From assembly GCA_910575055.1 (NCBI GenBank), contig CAJTDC010000003.1:62001-126000 (forward strand): a stretch of DNA of 64,000 bases. The letters are read 5' to 3'. The stretch comes from Clostridia bacterium. Its GTDB lineage: Bacteria; Bacillota; Clostridia; Lachnospirales; Anaerotignaceae. A program made the translations under genes and the position numbers. The notes below the pieces were generated by a model. That model had not been told where the DNA came from, searched no databases, and worked only from the letters and a program-made list of their open reading frames with translations. Positions within the stretch are counted from its first letter, which is position 1. Each line of letters opens with the position of its first letter. Below are positions 25,301-33,349 of this stretch, piece by piece.

Positions 25301-25409
25301 TGGTAAATTTACTATAGTTAGTACAATAGACCCTTCTATATATTTTACTACTCCAAATTATGTAGATATAAATATTACGATTAAGCAAAATACTGATTTA
25401 GATAATTAA
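22371..25409 (+). CDS. SLH-domain surface protein 1
   Basis: A secreted protein of 1,012 residues. A signal peptide (1-25) is followed by three SLH repeats (about 30-205) carrying TRAE, TRAQ and TRAE, the motif that binds pyruvylated secondary wall polymer. A Glu/Asn-rich linker leads to a long beta-strand-rich region (about 290-530) with rungs like TTISGNTNIKNLKC and TIITGNTKIMDTA, suggesting a beta-helix. A helical FIVAR-like segment (about 620-700) and a chitobiase C-terminal-like strand pair (YYYTLDNSEPTPESILYTEP near 729) follow. Function beyond wall anchoring is unknown. AAGGAGG precedes the ATG. Confidence 0.85.
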   Translation: MKNNKILIVVISILILFDRITIVFAFSPVPSDIAGHWAENVILQWQTEGKIKGYEDNRFRPDASITRAEFVHLLYSIITVEQNKNVSVNFNDVNTSDWFYNDISKAISNNIIAGFEDNTFRPNEMITRAQSALIISNALQLSDNITNSILLVDDNDIPVWSKNAVYVMLNAGYISGYEDGSFGANRNMTRAEAISMLDRINKSNKSYENEKEMPQNDTIESTYKNNDEINMLEQDTAEYKKETITKTIWENGDSSLTVSENKENKNIEKTLVITKDNIADFYGKTLQYATVKIKLEDISMELFDIKFTGNVEIISDMQTDTIPTLYLKGNTRIKNLTVLTPAIITSDNNVIKTLTTKSETTISGNTNIKNLKCYNKTIITGNTKIMDTAQVFSSVTTDSNTEVNNVKMIPNTDASISAKGIINKISAKGKGNISYIHLGENINTDIDISDFAVVENITLSENAQSHITIKNNGELKQLISFSHCFGTTIINRGIVNSIIACNAETITAENTVVEAAILQNITLISNPKQLHYKEGDTLSIVGISLLLEYQNNITQIVNNVEDFAFYHIQSSPAHNTMLTAKQHNTPIKIYSNDKYVYAGFITIEDIEIAIIDTQPFKELIQQCNIILNNTLIQYAEEEIPVGQYYVTENDFNLLKDILFTSEKLLQTEDLTQQQIQKQYDILQSALYCFEEKRILSQKVITPPKLSINNALPQYGEENVIFTIENIEQNTTYYYTLDNSEPTPESILYTEPVMLLPPKSTSQTSVTIKVIAIQDNICSAISEKIVTYSAALPIKNMILYHLKVPVMGEETTSTVQSNNETQYVVHSFCWKNAANEYEIVNSFQPETIYIAEIVLKANKPYAFQNGILPELKNIADENIKISIDENRSDANTLYVLVTFPATPPIPTEEIAEKELNDLLKQNINVSVIDTDIPSDDQEIKAFCCEAILKSAQEIIAKYWTVEFNILGYFRGSSSIGMTGKFTIVSTIDPSIYFTTPNYVDINITIKQNTDLDN

Positions 25410-25410
25410 T

Positions 25411-25446
25411 AAAATGCCTGCAATATCAATTATTGCAGGCATTTTT
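25411..25446 (+). terminator. Terminator of SLH protein 1
   Basis: AAAATGCCTGCAATA / TATTGCAGGCATTTTT with a 5-nt loop, directly after the stop codon. Confidence 0.9.
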
Positions 25447-25491
25447 GAATATAATATGTTGTGTTGTTAGGGAGTTTTGTATCATATATTA

Positions 25492-26268
25492 TTATTTTGA
25501 AATAACTTCTTTTGCCATTTGCATTAAACCTTCTTTGTCAATGTCTGCACCTAATGCTGTCATTTCATAAACAATGCCATCTTCTTCCCAGAAAAGAGAT
25601 TGTATATTCATTTCTTCAATTTCGCTGCTGCCGTAAGAAATTTCCAAAGCACCTGCTTTTTGTGCTTCTATATCTTCATCAGATGGTGTTACATCTGGTG
25701 GGAAAAATTTGTACGCCTGTTTATTATAGTGACCTTCAATGCCATCTAAATCTACTGTTTCATCAAAATCGGAGTAATCGTCGCCAATTTCATCGGATAC
25801 TTCTCTATTTGTAATTCCTATAGTTTCTTCTCCTCTTTTATAATCAAATGAAACTTGTTTATGTTCTGCTGTTACTTTGTTAAAATCACTGTCCACACCA
25901 GACACAGCACCAACAGAAGCACTATCAAATACAAAACCATTTGAAAATTCTTCTACAAATTTTGGTGTAAAATCTACTTTTTTCTGTACTTCTTCTGCTG
26001 TTGGAATACTATCCCATTCTCTATAACTGTGACTTGTATAGCCAGTTATTTTCATAGCAGCATAACAAGTAAATGACATTACACACAATGCACCTACTAC
26101 TACAGCAGCTTTTAATTTTTTAGAAGCAAATAAATTCTTTTTCATAACGTTTTCCTCCTGTAATTTGATTTGATTTTTAATATTAAAAAATAATTGTTGG
26201 GATGGTTCCAGGTTTTTTACTGTTTGCTTTAGTTCTTGTTTTATAAAATCATCTATTCTTTTATCCAT
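25492..26268 (-). CDS. Membrane-anchored anti-sigma-factor-like protein
   Basis: A protein of 258 residues: a short cytosolic N-terminal region (DKRIDDFIKQELKQTVKN), one membrane helix (KLKAAVVVGALCVMSFTCYAA), and an acidic extracellular domain (about 75-258) resembling DUF4367 regions of clostridial anti-sigma proteins. It overlaps the ECF sigma gene by 8 nt, the usual arrangement for a sigma factor and its membrane inhibitor. The start is ambiguous between ATG 26268 and an in-frame GTG at 26277. It presumably holds the sigma factor inactive until an envelope signal arrives (inference). Confidence 0.7.
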   Translation of the reverse strand: MDKRIDDFIKQELKQTVKNLEPSQQLFFNIKNQIKLQEENVMKKNLFASKKLKAAVVVGALCVMSFTCYAAMKITGYTSHSYREWDSIPTAEEVQKKVDFTPKFVEEFSNGFVFDSASVGAVSGVDSDFNKVTAEHKQVSFDYKRGEETIGITNREVSDEIGDDYSDFDETVDLDGIEGHYNKQAYKFFPPDVTPSDEDIEAQKAGALEISYGSSEIEEMNIQSLFWEEDGIVYEMTALGADIDKEGLMQMAKEVISK

Positions 26269-26830
26269 TTTTCTCACAAACCCTTCCCTTAAAAAATGCG
26301 TCTGCTTTCAACTTTTGATACAGCTTTTTTCTGGCAAAAAATAATCTGGATTTTACAGTACCTTCTAAACTGCCTGTAGCTTTTGCAATTTCTGAAACAG
26401 ACATTTCATTGTAATAATATAATATTACTGTAATTCTCTGCTTCAAATCTAATTGATTGATAGCTTCCAGTAGTTTTCTTCTTTCTTCTTTTTGCAAAAA
26501 TGTTTTTTCGGAATCTTCTTCCACACTTTCGTCTATTGTTTCAAATAAATTTTCAACAGGTACTGCACTTTTTTCTTTTTTAGCAAATTTCCAGGCTGTC
26601 CTTGTCAATATTCTGTAAAACCACGCTTTAAAAGTTGCAGGGTCTTTTAGTTCTTTTATGTGAAGACAGCACTGGACAAATGTTTCTTGTAAAATATCCT
26701 CTCCTGTATAACGATTGCCCGTAATCAGATAAGCTGTTCGCAATGCTGCATTTTTATATTTCTCATATATTATGAAAAAAGCAGTATCATCGCCTTGCTG
26801 CATTTTTTTTATCCATTCTAATTCTTCCAC
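26261..26830 (-). CDS. ECF RNA polymerase sigma factor
   Basis: A protein of 189 residues with sigma region 2 (YLITGNRYTGEDILQETFVQ, FKAWFYRILTRTAWKFAK) and region 4 (LDLKQRITVILYYYNEMSVS, GTVKSRLFFARKKL), the standard ECF size and layout. The start is GTG at 26830 with AAAGGAGG upstream. It lies just downstream (minus strand) of two tandem repeat units that may contain its promoter. The regulon is unknown. Confidence 0.9.
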   Translation of the reverse strand: MEELEWIKKMQQGDDTAFFIIYEKYKNAALRTAYLITGNRYTGEDILQETFVQCCLHIKELKDPATFKAWFYRILTRTAWKFAKKEKSAVPVENLFETIDESVEEDSEKTFLQKEERRKLLEAINQLDLKQRITVILYYYNEMSVSEIAKATGSLEGTVKSRLFFARKKLYQKLKADAFFKGRVCEKNG

Positions 26831-26858
26831 GTGCTGCCTCCTTTTGTTTCTTTATTAC

Positions 26859-26932
26859 TTGGTGCACCTATTTATAAGAGTACCATAATGCGGTATTGGT
26901 TCAATTTTTTTTTAAAATTTTTAAAGCAGTAC
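26859..26932. repeat. Tandem regulatory repeat, copy A
   Basis: Begins TTGGTGCACC, contains TTATAAGAGT and ATTGGTTCAA, and ends AAAGCAGTACC. It shares its order of elements with copy B, 111 bp to the right. On the minus strand it reads TTGAACCAAT...ACTCTTATA. It lies between the divergent ECF sigma gene and the HSDH-like gene. Confidence 0.65.
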
Positions 26933-26969
26933 CATTTTTTATTGTTAGTTGCCTTTTTATTTTGCTGTT

Positions 26970-27054
26970 TTGGTGCACCTGTATATAAGAGTGACATATT
27001 GCTATATTGGTTCAAAATATTTTTAAAAATTTTTTATTTTAAAAAAAGCAGTAC
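26970..27054. repeat. Tandem regulatory repeat, copy B
   Basis: Begins TTGGTGCACC, contains TATATAAGAGT and ATTGGTTCAA, and ends AAAGCAGTAC. The conserved parts (GGTGCACC palindrome, TATAAG, TTGAACC on the other strand) suggest duplicated promoter or operator sites. Confidence 0.65.
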
Positions 27055-27099
27055 ATAATATAGAAATAAAAGTAATTGATATATTAGGAGGATAATATT

Positions 27100-27900
27100 A
27101 TGGCATTATTAAATGAAAAAGTTGCACTTGTCACATCATCTACAAGAGGGATAGGCTACTATACTGCCAAAAAATTGGCTTCAGAAGGAGCAAAAGTATA
27201 TTTGGCAGTACGTCGTTTAGATGCTGGTAAAAAAGTAGTAGAAGAAATACAACAATGTGGTGGCAATGCAGATGTAGTATATTTTGATGCAGAACAACAA
27301 CAAACATATACTTCTATGATACAAGAAGTATTGCAAAAAGAAAATCGTGTTGATGTACTTGTAAATAATTTTGGTACAACAGACATACAAAAAGATTTAG
27401 ATGTTGTAAAAGGGGATACAGATAAATTTTTTGATATTATCAACACAAATATCAAAAGCGTTTATTTACCTTGTAAAGCAGTCATACCTTCTATGGAAGA
27501 AAATGGCGGAGGAAGTATTATAAATATTTCTTCTGTAGGAGGAAAATTTCCCGATATTTCACGTACAGCATATGGTGTTTCAAAGTCTGCTATTAATTTT
27601 TTGACAAAAGATATTGCTACACAGTATGCCCATAAAAATATTCGTTGTAATGCTGTACTACCTGGATTTATTGAAACAGATGCCTCTATAAATAATATGT
27701 CATCAGAATTTTTAAATATGTTTTTAAAAACAGTACCACTTGGCAAGGCAGGACAGCCAGATGATATAGCAAATGCAGTATTATATTTTGCAAGTGATTT
27801 GTCTGCTTTTGTAACAGGAGAAATACTTTCTGTTTCAGGAGGATTTGGTGTACCTTCTCCTATGTATCCACTGTATAAAGATATGACCAAAAAAGCATAA
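27100..27900 (+). CDS. SDR oxidoreductase resembling clostridial 7-alpha-hydroxysteroid dehydrogenase
   Basis: A protein of 266 residues. The cofactor loop is VTSSTRGIG (11-19), with basic AVRRLDAG after strand 2 (suggesting NADP), NNFGTTD, catalytic Ser in NISSVG near 143 and YGVSK near 157-161. Segments such as NTNIKSVYLPCKAVIP, IATQYAHKNIRCNAVLPG, DIANAVLYFASD and TGEI...VSGGFG follow, by memory, the pattern of bile-acid 7-alpha-HSDHs of Clostridium species more closely than generic FabG-like SDRs. That enzyme interconverts 7-alpha-hydroxy and 7-oxo bile acids. The substrate here is inferred only. AGGAGG precedes the ATG. Confidence 0.8.
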   Translation: MALLNEKVALVTSSTRGIGYYTAKKLASEGAKVYLAVRRLDAGKKVVEEIQQCGGNADVVYFDAEQQQTYTSMIQEVLQKENRVDVLVNNFGTTDIQKDLDVVKGDTDKFFDIINTNIKSVYLPCKAVIPSMEENGGGSIINISSVGGKFPDISRTAYGVSKSAINFLTKDIATQYAHKNIRCNAVLPGFIETDASINNMSSEFLNMFLKTVPLGKAGQPDDIANAVLYFASDLSAFVTGEILSVSGGFGVPSPMYPLYKDMTKKA

Positions 27901-27937
27901 AAAATATCTGTACTGCTGTAAAAAGGCAGTACAGATA
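27900..27937 (-). terminator. Terminator after thioredoxin
   Basis: TATCTGTACTGC / GCAGTACAGATA (27905-27916, 27926-27937). On the minus strand it runs into ATTTTTT, so it mainly ends the thioredoxin transcript; it also lies just after the HSDH-like stop codon. Confidence 0.75.
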
Positions 27938-27944
27938 AATAATA

Positions 27945-28262
27945 TTATAATAAATTATTTAATTTTTCTGATAAGTGCTCTTCTGGTACAGCTCCTATGA
28001 CTTGTTCTTTGATTTCTCCATTTTTAAAAAACAGCATAGAAGGTACACTCATAATATTATATTTCATAGCTAAATCGGAATTTTCGTCAATATCTATTTT
28101 TGCAACTTTTGCTTTTCCTTCAAAATCTTTTGCTAATTTTTCCATTACTGGTCCCATCATTTGACAAGGGCCGCACCACGTTGCAGAAAAGTCAACTAAT
28201 ACAGGCTGATTGCTTTGTAATACTTCTTTATCAAATTCATTTGTTTTTAAATGTAACAACAT
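27945..28262 (-). CDS. trxA: Thioredoxin
   Basis: A protein of 105 residues with the redox site WCGPC (residues 29-33), the cis-proline loop MSVPSMLFF and the usual thioredoxin length. It reduces disulfides in cytosolic proteins. The ATG at 28262 is chosen because AAGGAGGA precedes it; an in-frame upstream start would add eight basic residues not typical of the family. No thioredoxin reductase gene is adjacent. Confidence 0.93.
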   Translation of the reverse strand: MLLHLKTNEFDKEVLQSNQPVLVDFSATWCGPCQMMGPVMEKLAKDFEGKAKVAKIDIDENSDLAMKYNIMSVPSMLFFKNGEIKEQVIGAVPEEHLSEKLNNLL

Positions 28263-28451
28263 AAATGATTTCCTCCTTCTGTACAAGCGATATTACACTT
28301 TTATTATAATAAAAAATAAAATGTTTATACCAAATATAACAGAACTAGTATAAAAAATCAATAATTATTTTTAAATAATAATTATTATTAAATATATTAA
28401 AAATTTTTTTAATTTTGTGTATAATTTTTTTATAGTTGTTTATAATTACTA

Positions 28452-28545
28452 TTGAGAATGTTATTCTCCCCCATACAAATAACATTCTTTCTACTTCTTC
28501 CCCTAAAAAAGAGTTGGCTTTCTTTTGAGATTGTCAGCTCTTTTT
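28452..28545. other. Two consecutive hairpins in a gene-free gap
   Basis: AGAATGTTATT / AATAACATTCT (about 28454-28490) is followed by AAAAAAGAGTTG / CAGCTCTTTTTT (28504-28543). The second is a clear terminator for the minus-strand ABC operon. The first may extend it or mark a small RNA; no protein frame is seen. Confidence 0.5.
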
Positions 28546-28552
28546 TCTATTG

Positions 28553-29365
28553 TTATTTTATATTTACTTTTTTTGTCAATATATAACTGCACCCTATAAG
28601 AAATAGGACAATAGTGATAATAGAAACTGTTATCATAGAAAAAAATACAGTACTGTTTTGTCCCTCTGCTAATATATTGAGTGTTGCTGCAAAGCTAGTA
28701 AAAAATGGAGAAAAATTAGAATAAGTAAAAAATACAACTCTTAAAAGATTACCCATAACAAATCCTTCTATCATATTTACTACAAAATACAGAAATAAAG
28801 CAATAGGAATATTTCCTTTTTTAAAACAAGGCAAATAAGCCAAAGAAATAACAAAATAAACACGTGCAATATTTACAGCAATTTCCACTAATATGGATAA
28901 AAATGTACAGAAAACCAAATATCCTTGTTCTGACATTACCCTTTGTATCAGTTTTATTAATGTATAAGATGTTTGTATCATATCATCTGGTATACTCCAC
29001 AGCATAAATTGAGCTACACCTAGAGAACAAATAATAATTGTTATAATTAAAACAACATTCCAAAACATAGCAATTACAAATTTAGAACATACTAGTTCCC
29101 ATCCTTTTACAGGTAATGTAAACATCAAATAGCCTTCTCGCCCATAAAGATTTTTATAATATCTGTTAAGCAATGTAACCAAATAAGCAATAAATGTACC
29201 TCCTCCTATCACAAAACAAGCTCCAGAAAACAGTATCAACATCATTGTATTTGGAATTCTCATACTCATACATAGCAATATTGTGAGCAAAACAAAACTT
29301 GCCATAATTGTAAAAAATACTTTATAAGTAGATTTGATTTCATATTTCATTAACTTTAACATCAT
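28553..29365 (-). CDS. ABC-2-type transporter permease
   Basis: A protein of 270 residues with about six membrane helices (for example FFTIMASFVLLTILLCMSMR, VVLIITIIICSLGVAQFMLW, TVSIITIVLFLIGCSYIL). It overlaps the ATPase gene by 4 nt, so the two form one exporter. The substrate cannot be told from the sequence; similar GntR-ATPase-permease triplets (YtrABC-like) respond to cell-wall antibiotics. Confidence 0.8.
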   Translation of the reverse strand: MMLKLMKYEIKSTYKVFFTIMASFVLLTILLCMSMRIPNTMMLILFSGACFVIGGGTFIAYLVTLLNRYYKNLYGREGYLMFTLPVKGWELVCSKFVIAMFWNVVLIITIIICSLGVAQFMLWSIPDDMIQTSYTLIKLIQRVMSEQGYLVFCTFLSILVEIAVNIARVYFVISLAYLPCFKKGNIPIALFLYFVVNMIEGFVMGNLLRVVFFTYSNFSPFFTSFAATLNILAEGQNSTVFFSMITVSIITIVLFLIGCSYILTKKVNIK

Positions 29366-30060
29366 ATTTTGTACACCTCCCTAAATAGTGCATCAATAGA
29401 TAATCCTTTTTGTTCTCTTATGGTATCCACATATTCATCAAGTTCTATTTTTCCGTCTTTTAAAAATAACACTTTATCAAATATTCTTTCTACATCGTGT
29501 ATTAAATGAGTGGAAAGCAATATAGAGCTTTCACTGGAATAGTTTTTCAATATTGTACTAAGTATATAATCTCTTGCGGCAGGGTCAACACCACCTATAG
29601 GCTCATCTAGTATATATATTTTTGCCTCTCTTGACATTACAAGTATCAACTGTATTTTTTCCTGCATACCTTTTGACATTGTAGTAATTTTTTGTGTTTC
29701 TTCTAAATGCAATGAGTATGCCATATCTCTTGCTTTTTCTATATTAAAATTTGTATAAAAATCATTAAAAAGATAAAAAGCATCTTTTACTGTCATCCAA
29801 TTACTTAAATATGTTTTTTCGGGCAAATAAGAAACGATTGATTTGGTATAAGTATTAGGAGGGTTTCCATCAATTAAAATAGTTCCTTTATAATCTTTTA
29901 TCAATCCTACAATTGTTTTTATCAATGTGGTTTTTCCGCAACCATTTGGCCCTAAAAGCCCTACAATTTGTCCAGAGGATATTGTTAAATTAAGTCCTTT
30001 TAATACTTCTTTATTACCATATTTTTTTTCAAGTTGTTTGATTTCTATAATATTATTCAT
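29362..30060 (-). CDS. ABC transporter ATP-binding protein
   Basis: A protein of 232 residues with Walker A GPNGCGKT, a signature-like TMSKGMQEKIQL (in place of the usual LSGGQ, common in exporter ATPases of this group), Walker B IYILDEPIGGVD, and the switch histidine LLSTHLIHD. It powers the adjacent permease. It overlaps both neighbours, sharing 8 nt with the GntR gene and 4 nt with the permease gene. Confidence 0.92.
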   Translation of the reverse strand: MNNIIEIKQLEKKYGNKEVLKGLNLTISSGQIVGLLGPNGCGKTTLIKTIVGLIKDYKGTILIDGNPPNTYTKSIVSYLPEKTYLSNWMTVKDAFYLFNDFYTNFNIEKARDMAYSLHLEETQKITTMSKGMQEKIQLILVMSREAKIYILDEPIGGVDPAARDYILSTILKNYSSESSILLSTHLIHDVERIFDKVLFLKDGKIELDEYVDTIREQKGLSIDALFREVYKI

Positions 30061-30427
30061 TATTTTCTCCCTCCTTTTGCCACAATTCTATTTTTTGTAT
30101 AATTTCTTTTTTGCTATAGCCTATTTGTTCCATATATCCCATAAATTTTTGTAATTCTTGTTCTGCTAATTTATTTCTTAATGTCATAATGATACCTTCA
30201 TCAGTTGTTACAAAACGACCTGATGTCCTTTCTGTATAAAGTAAATTTTCTCTTTCCATTTCTGATAATGCTCTTTGCATTGTGTTAGGATTGACTTCAA
30301 ACTCTTGTGCAAGTTCTCTTACAGAAGCAATTTTTTCTCCAGCAGATAATTTACCAGATACCATACGTATTTTCATTTCCATTATAATTTGCATATAAAT
30401 AGGAACTTTATTGTCATATTCTTTCAC
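30053..30427 (-). CDS. GntR-family (YtrA-type) repressor
   Basis: A protein of 124 residues: a winged helix (SAGEKIASVRELAQEFEVNPNTMQRALSEMERENLL, split here by standard turns) and a short helical tail of about 50 residues instead of a ligand-binding domain, typical of the YtrA subfamily. It is the first gene of the operon with the ABC exporter and very likely represses it by binding the inverted repeat at 30449-30480. AAGGAGG-type ribosome site before the ATG. Confidence 0.9.
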   Translation of the reverse strand: MKEYDNKVPIYMQIIMEMKIRMVSGKLSAGEKIASVRELAQEFEVNPNTMQRALSEMERENLLYTERTSGRFVTTDEGIIMTLRNKLAEQELQKFMGYMEQIGYSKKEIIQKIELWQKEGENNE

Positions 30428-30448
30428 AAATGAAGCCTCCTTTCTAAA

Positions 30449-30508
30449 TATTATTGTATTAGATACTTAATACAATAATATAATAATACTTAATTTTTCT
30501 GTTGTCAA
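30449..30508 (-). promoter_or_regulatory. Promoter and operator of the GntR-ABC operon
   Basis: Minus strand TTGACA (30508-30503), 17-nt spacer, TATTAT (30485-30480). A perfect 13-bp inverted repeat TATTATTGTATTA-gatact-TAATACAATAATA (30449-30480) starts in the -10 box and covers the start site, an ideal repressor site. Confidence 0.8.
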
Positions 30509-30730
30509 TATATTTTTAATATTATTTTTTGGTATATCCTTTTTTTGATTTCATACAATGTAGTATACTATAGTATAGAAATAAATTTTAATTTTTCTGT
30601 TTTCAATTAAATTTTTTGAAAATAACGATATTGTAATAAAGAGATGTTTTGCAACGTTATTATGAAAATGATACAAAATTAGCTATAAAAAAGACAAGCC
30701 ACATTATTATTTTTCTGTTTTATGTTTTTC

Positions 30731-30759
30731 TTGAAAAAGATAGTAAAAAATGAGATAAT
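30731..30759 (+). promoter_or_regulatory. Probable glmU-prs promoter
   Basis: TTGAAA (30731-30736), 17-nt spacer, GATAAT (30754-30759), about 95 nt before glmU. The rest of the gap from 30509 shows no gene. Confidence 0.5.
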
Positions 30760-30853
30760 AACCATATAAAATTGTTGTTTATTTCTATTTTGTTATGATA
30801 TAGCGTAAAAAAACAATAATAATAGAATATTCACTAATTGAAGGAGAAAGTAT

Positions 30854-32215
30854 ATGAAATCATTTAAAACAATTATATTAGCAGCAGGCGAAGGCACTCG
30901 TATGAAATCTAAAAAACCTAAAGTGTTTCATGAATTATTTCATACCCCTATGATTTGTTATGTCATAAAGGCAGCAAAAGATTGTAATACAGAGGCGTTG
31001 TGTGTTGTGGTAGGACATAAAGCAGAAGAAGTAAAAAAGGCGATTGGTAATAGAGATGTTACATTTACATTGCAACAACAACAGCTTGGCACAGGGCATG
31101 CAGTAATGCAAGCAATAGATTTTATAGAAGATGATAAAAATATATTAATATTGTATGGAGATACTCCTCTGATTACAAAAGAAAGTTTACAGGAATTGCT
31201 ATTATTCCACGAAAAAGAAAATAATAATGTTTCTATTGTTTCTACTGTATTAGAAAATCCTGCTGGATATGGTCATATTATAAGAGATGAAAAAGGTAAT
31301 TTTTTAAAAAATGTAGAACATAAAGATGCTTCAGAAACAGAAAAGCAAGTAAAAGAAATTAATACAGGCATTTATTGTTTTAAAGGTGCTGATTTAAAAA
31401 AGGCACTTTCTCAATTAACAAATAATAATGCACAAGGAGAATATTATTTACCAGATACATTAGAAATCATATTGCAATATGGTGGAAAAGTAAATGCACT
31501 TGTTACAACAGATGCTTCTGCATTTTTTGGTGTAAATTCTCGTGCACAATTAGCACAAGCTATTGCTATTATGCAAAAAAGAATTAATAAAAAACATATG
31601 GAAAATGGTGTAACAATACTATCACCTGAAAATACTTGGATTGACCCAGAAGCAGAAATAGGCCAAGATACTATACTATATCCTAATACTATTATAGAAG
31701 GTAATACAGTAATAGGACAAGATTGTACTATTGGCCCAAATGCTAAATTAACCAATATGATAATAGGAGATGAAGTACAGCTTCAATATAGCGTTGCAAT
31801 GAATTCTACTATAGGAAATTGTGCAAATATAGGACCTTTTGCATACATTCGTCCAGATTGCAATATAGGCGATGGTGTAAAGGTAGGTGACTTTGTAGAA
31901 GTCAAAAATTCTACAGTAGGAAATGGTACAAAAATTCCTCATCTTACTTATGTTGGTGATACAGATGCAGGAGAAAAAATTAATTTCGGTTGTGGTAGTA
32001 TTACAGTAAATTATGATGGAAATAAAAAACATAGAACTGTTGTAGAAGATAATGTATTTGTAGGTTGTAATGCAAATTTAGTAGCTCCTGTTACTATAAA
32101 AAAAGGTTCCTATATTGCAGCAGGTTCTACTATCACTAGAGATGTACCCGAACAAGTACTTGCTGTAGCAAGAGCAAGACAGCAAACCATTGAGGGTTGG
32201 GTAAAAAAACATTGA
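30854..32215 (+). CDS. glmU: Bifunctional GlmU (GlcN-1-P acetyltransferase / GlcNAc-1-P uridyltransferase)
   Basis: A protein of 453 residues, the usual length. The N-terminal pyrophosphorylase domain starts LAAGEGTRMKSKKPKVFHEL and includes LYGDTPLI; the C-terminal left-handed beta-helix (about 250-453) has hexapeptide repeats and the acetyltransferase segment VEVKNSTVGNGTKIPHLTYV. It makes UDP-GlcNAc for peptidoglycan and wall polymers. It sits upstream of prs, the common Firmicutes pairing. AAGGAG before the ATG. Confidence 0.96.
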   Translation: MKSFKTIILAAGEGTRMKSKKPKVFHELFHTPMICYVIKAAKDCNTEALCVVVGHKAEEVKKAIGNRDVTFTLQQQQLGTGHAVMQAIDFIEDDKNILILYGDTPLITKESLQELLLFHEKENNNVSIVSTVLENPAGYGHIIRDEKGNFLKNVEHKDASETEKQVKEINTGIYCFKGADLKKALSQLTNNNAQGEYYLPDTLEIILQYGGKVNALVTTDASAFFGVNSRAQLAQAIAIMQKRINKKHMENGVTILSPENTWIDPEAEIGQDTILYPNTIIEGNTVIGQDCTIGPNAKLTNMIIGDEVQLQYSVAMNSTIGNCANIGPFAYIRPDCNIGDGVKVGDFVEVKNSTVGNGTKIPHLTYVGDTDAGEKINFGCGSITVNYDGNKKHRTVVEDNVFVGCNANLVAPVTIKKGSYIAAGSTITRDVPEQVLAVARARQQTIEGWVKKH

Positions 32216-32336
32216 TTTTTATGGAATAATGTTGAAATATAGTCGTATTTGATGTAATATAGAATTGTATTTACTTTTGCCGTATAGATATGGCGTGACA
32301 CTATTAAGCAGAGAAAACCATAGGGGGATATATGAA

Positions 32337-33308
32337 ATGACTTATAACTGCAATAGCGATATTAAAATTTTTGCCTGCAATTCTAACAAAGACTTGGCTG
32401 AAAAAATTGCAAAAGACTTGGGATTAACAGTAGGAGATTCCGAAGTAGAAAAGTTTAGTGATGGAGAAATTTTTGTCAAAATCAATGAAACAATTCGTGG
32501 TGCAGACGTGTATATTATTCAATCCACTTGTGCACCTGTCAATGATAATTTGATGGAATTGCTTATTATGATTGATGCTATGAAAAGAGCTTCCGCTGGT
32601 AGAATTAATGCGGTAATTCCTTATTATGGCTATGCAAGACAGGACAGAAAAACACGTGCTAGAGACCCTATCAGTGCAAAACTGGTTGCAAATTTGATTG
32701 CTTGTGCTGGTGCAGATAGAGTTTTGACAATGGATTTGCATTGTGCACAAATACAAGGATTTTTTGATATACCAGTTGATCATCTTTTAGGAGCACCGCT
32801 TTTAGTAAAACATTATTATGAGAAATTTCATCATTCAGATAATATTGTTGCAGTATCTCCAGATTTGGGAAGTGTAGGCAGAACAAGAAATTTCGCAGAA
32901 AAAATGAATATTCCTCTTGCAATTATTGACAAAAGAAGACCAAAAGAAAATGTTAGCGAAATTATGAATATTATTGGCGATATTGAAGGAAAAAAAGTAA
33001 TATTAATAGATGATATGATTGATACCGCAGGTACCATTACAAATGCAGCGAACGCATTAAAAGAAAGAGGAGCAGAAGAAGTATATGCTTGCTGTACACA
33101 CGCTGTGCTTTCTGGTCCAGCAATAGAAAGAATTGAAAATTCTGCAATAAAGGAATTAATTGTATTAAATACTATTACATTACCTCCAGAAAAACGTATT
33201 TCAAAAATAAAAGAATTAACTGTAGCAGATATTTTTGCAGATGCTATTAATAGAATACACGAAGGTATTTCTGTTTCTAAGTTGTTTGACATTGAAATTA
33301 AATCTTAA
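32337..33308 (+). CDS. prs: Ribose-phosphate pyrophosphokinase
   Basis: A protein of 323 residues that makes PRPP from ribose-5-phosphate and ATP. Motifs: [40 protein letters not shown], and the PRPP loop [13 protein letters not shown] near 221-233. The ATG at 32337 follows AGGGGGA; translation from in-frame codons further upstream lacks a ribosome site. It lies about 120 nt after glmU. Its product PRPP would also be the substrate of the PurF-like protein at 13799. Confidence 0.96.
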   Translation: MTYNCNSDIKIFACNSNKDLAEKIAKDLGLTVGDSEVEKFSDGEIFVKINETIRGADVYIIQSTCAPVNDNLMELLIMIDAMKRASAGRINAVIPYYGYARQDRKTRARDPISAKLVANLIACAGADRVLTMDLHCAQIQGFFDIPVDHLLGAPLLVKHYYEKFHHSDNIVAVSPDLGSVGRTRNFAEKMNIPLAIIDKRRPKENVSEIMNIIGDIEGKKVILIDDMIDTAGTITNAANALKERGAEEVYACCTHAVLSGPAIERIENSAIKELIVLNTITLPPEKRISKIKELTVADIFADAINRIHEGISVSKLFDIEIKS

Positions 33309-33314
33309 TATAAA

Positions 33315-33349
33315 AAAACAGTATAGTTGTTTTACTATGCTGTTTTTTT
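33315..33349 (+). terminator. prs terminator
   Basis: AAACAGTATAG / CTATGCTGTTT followed by TTTTTT. Confidence 0.8.
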
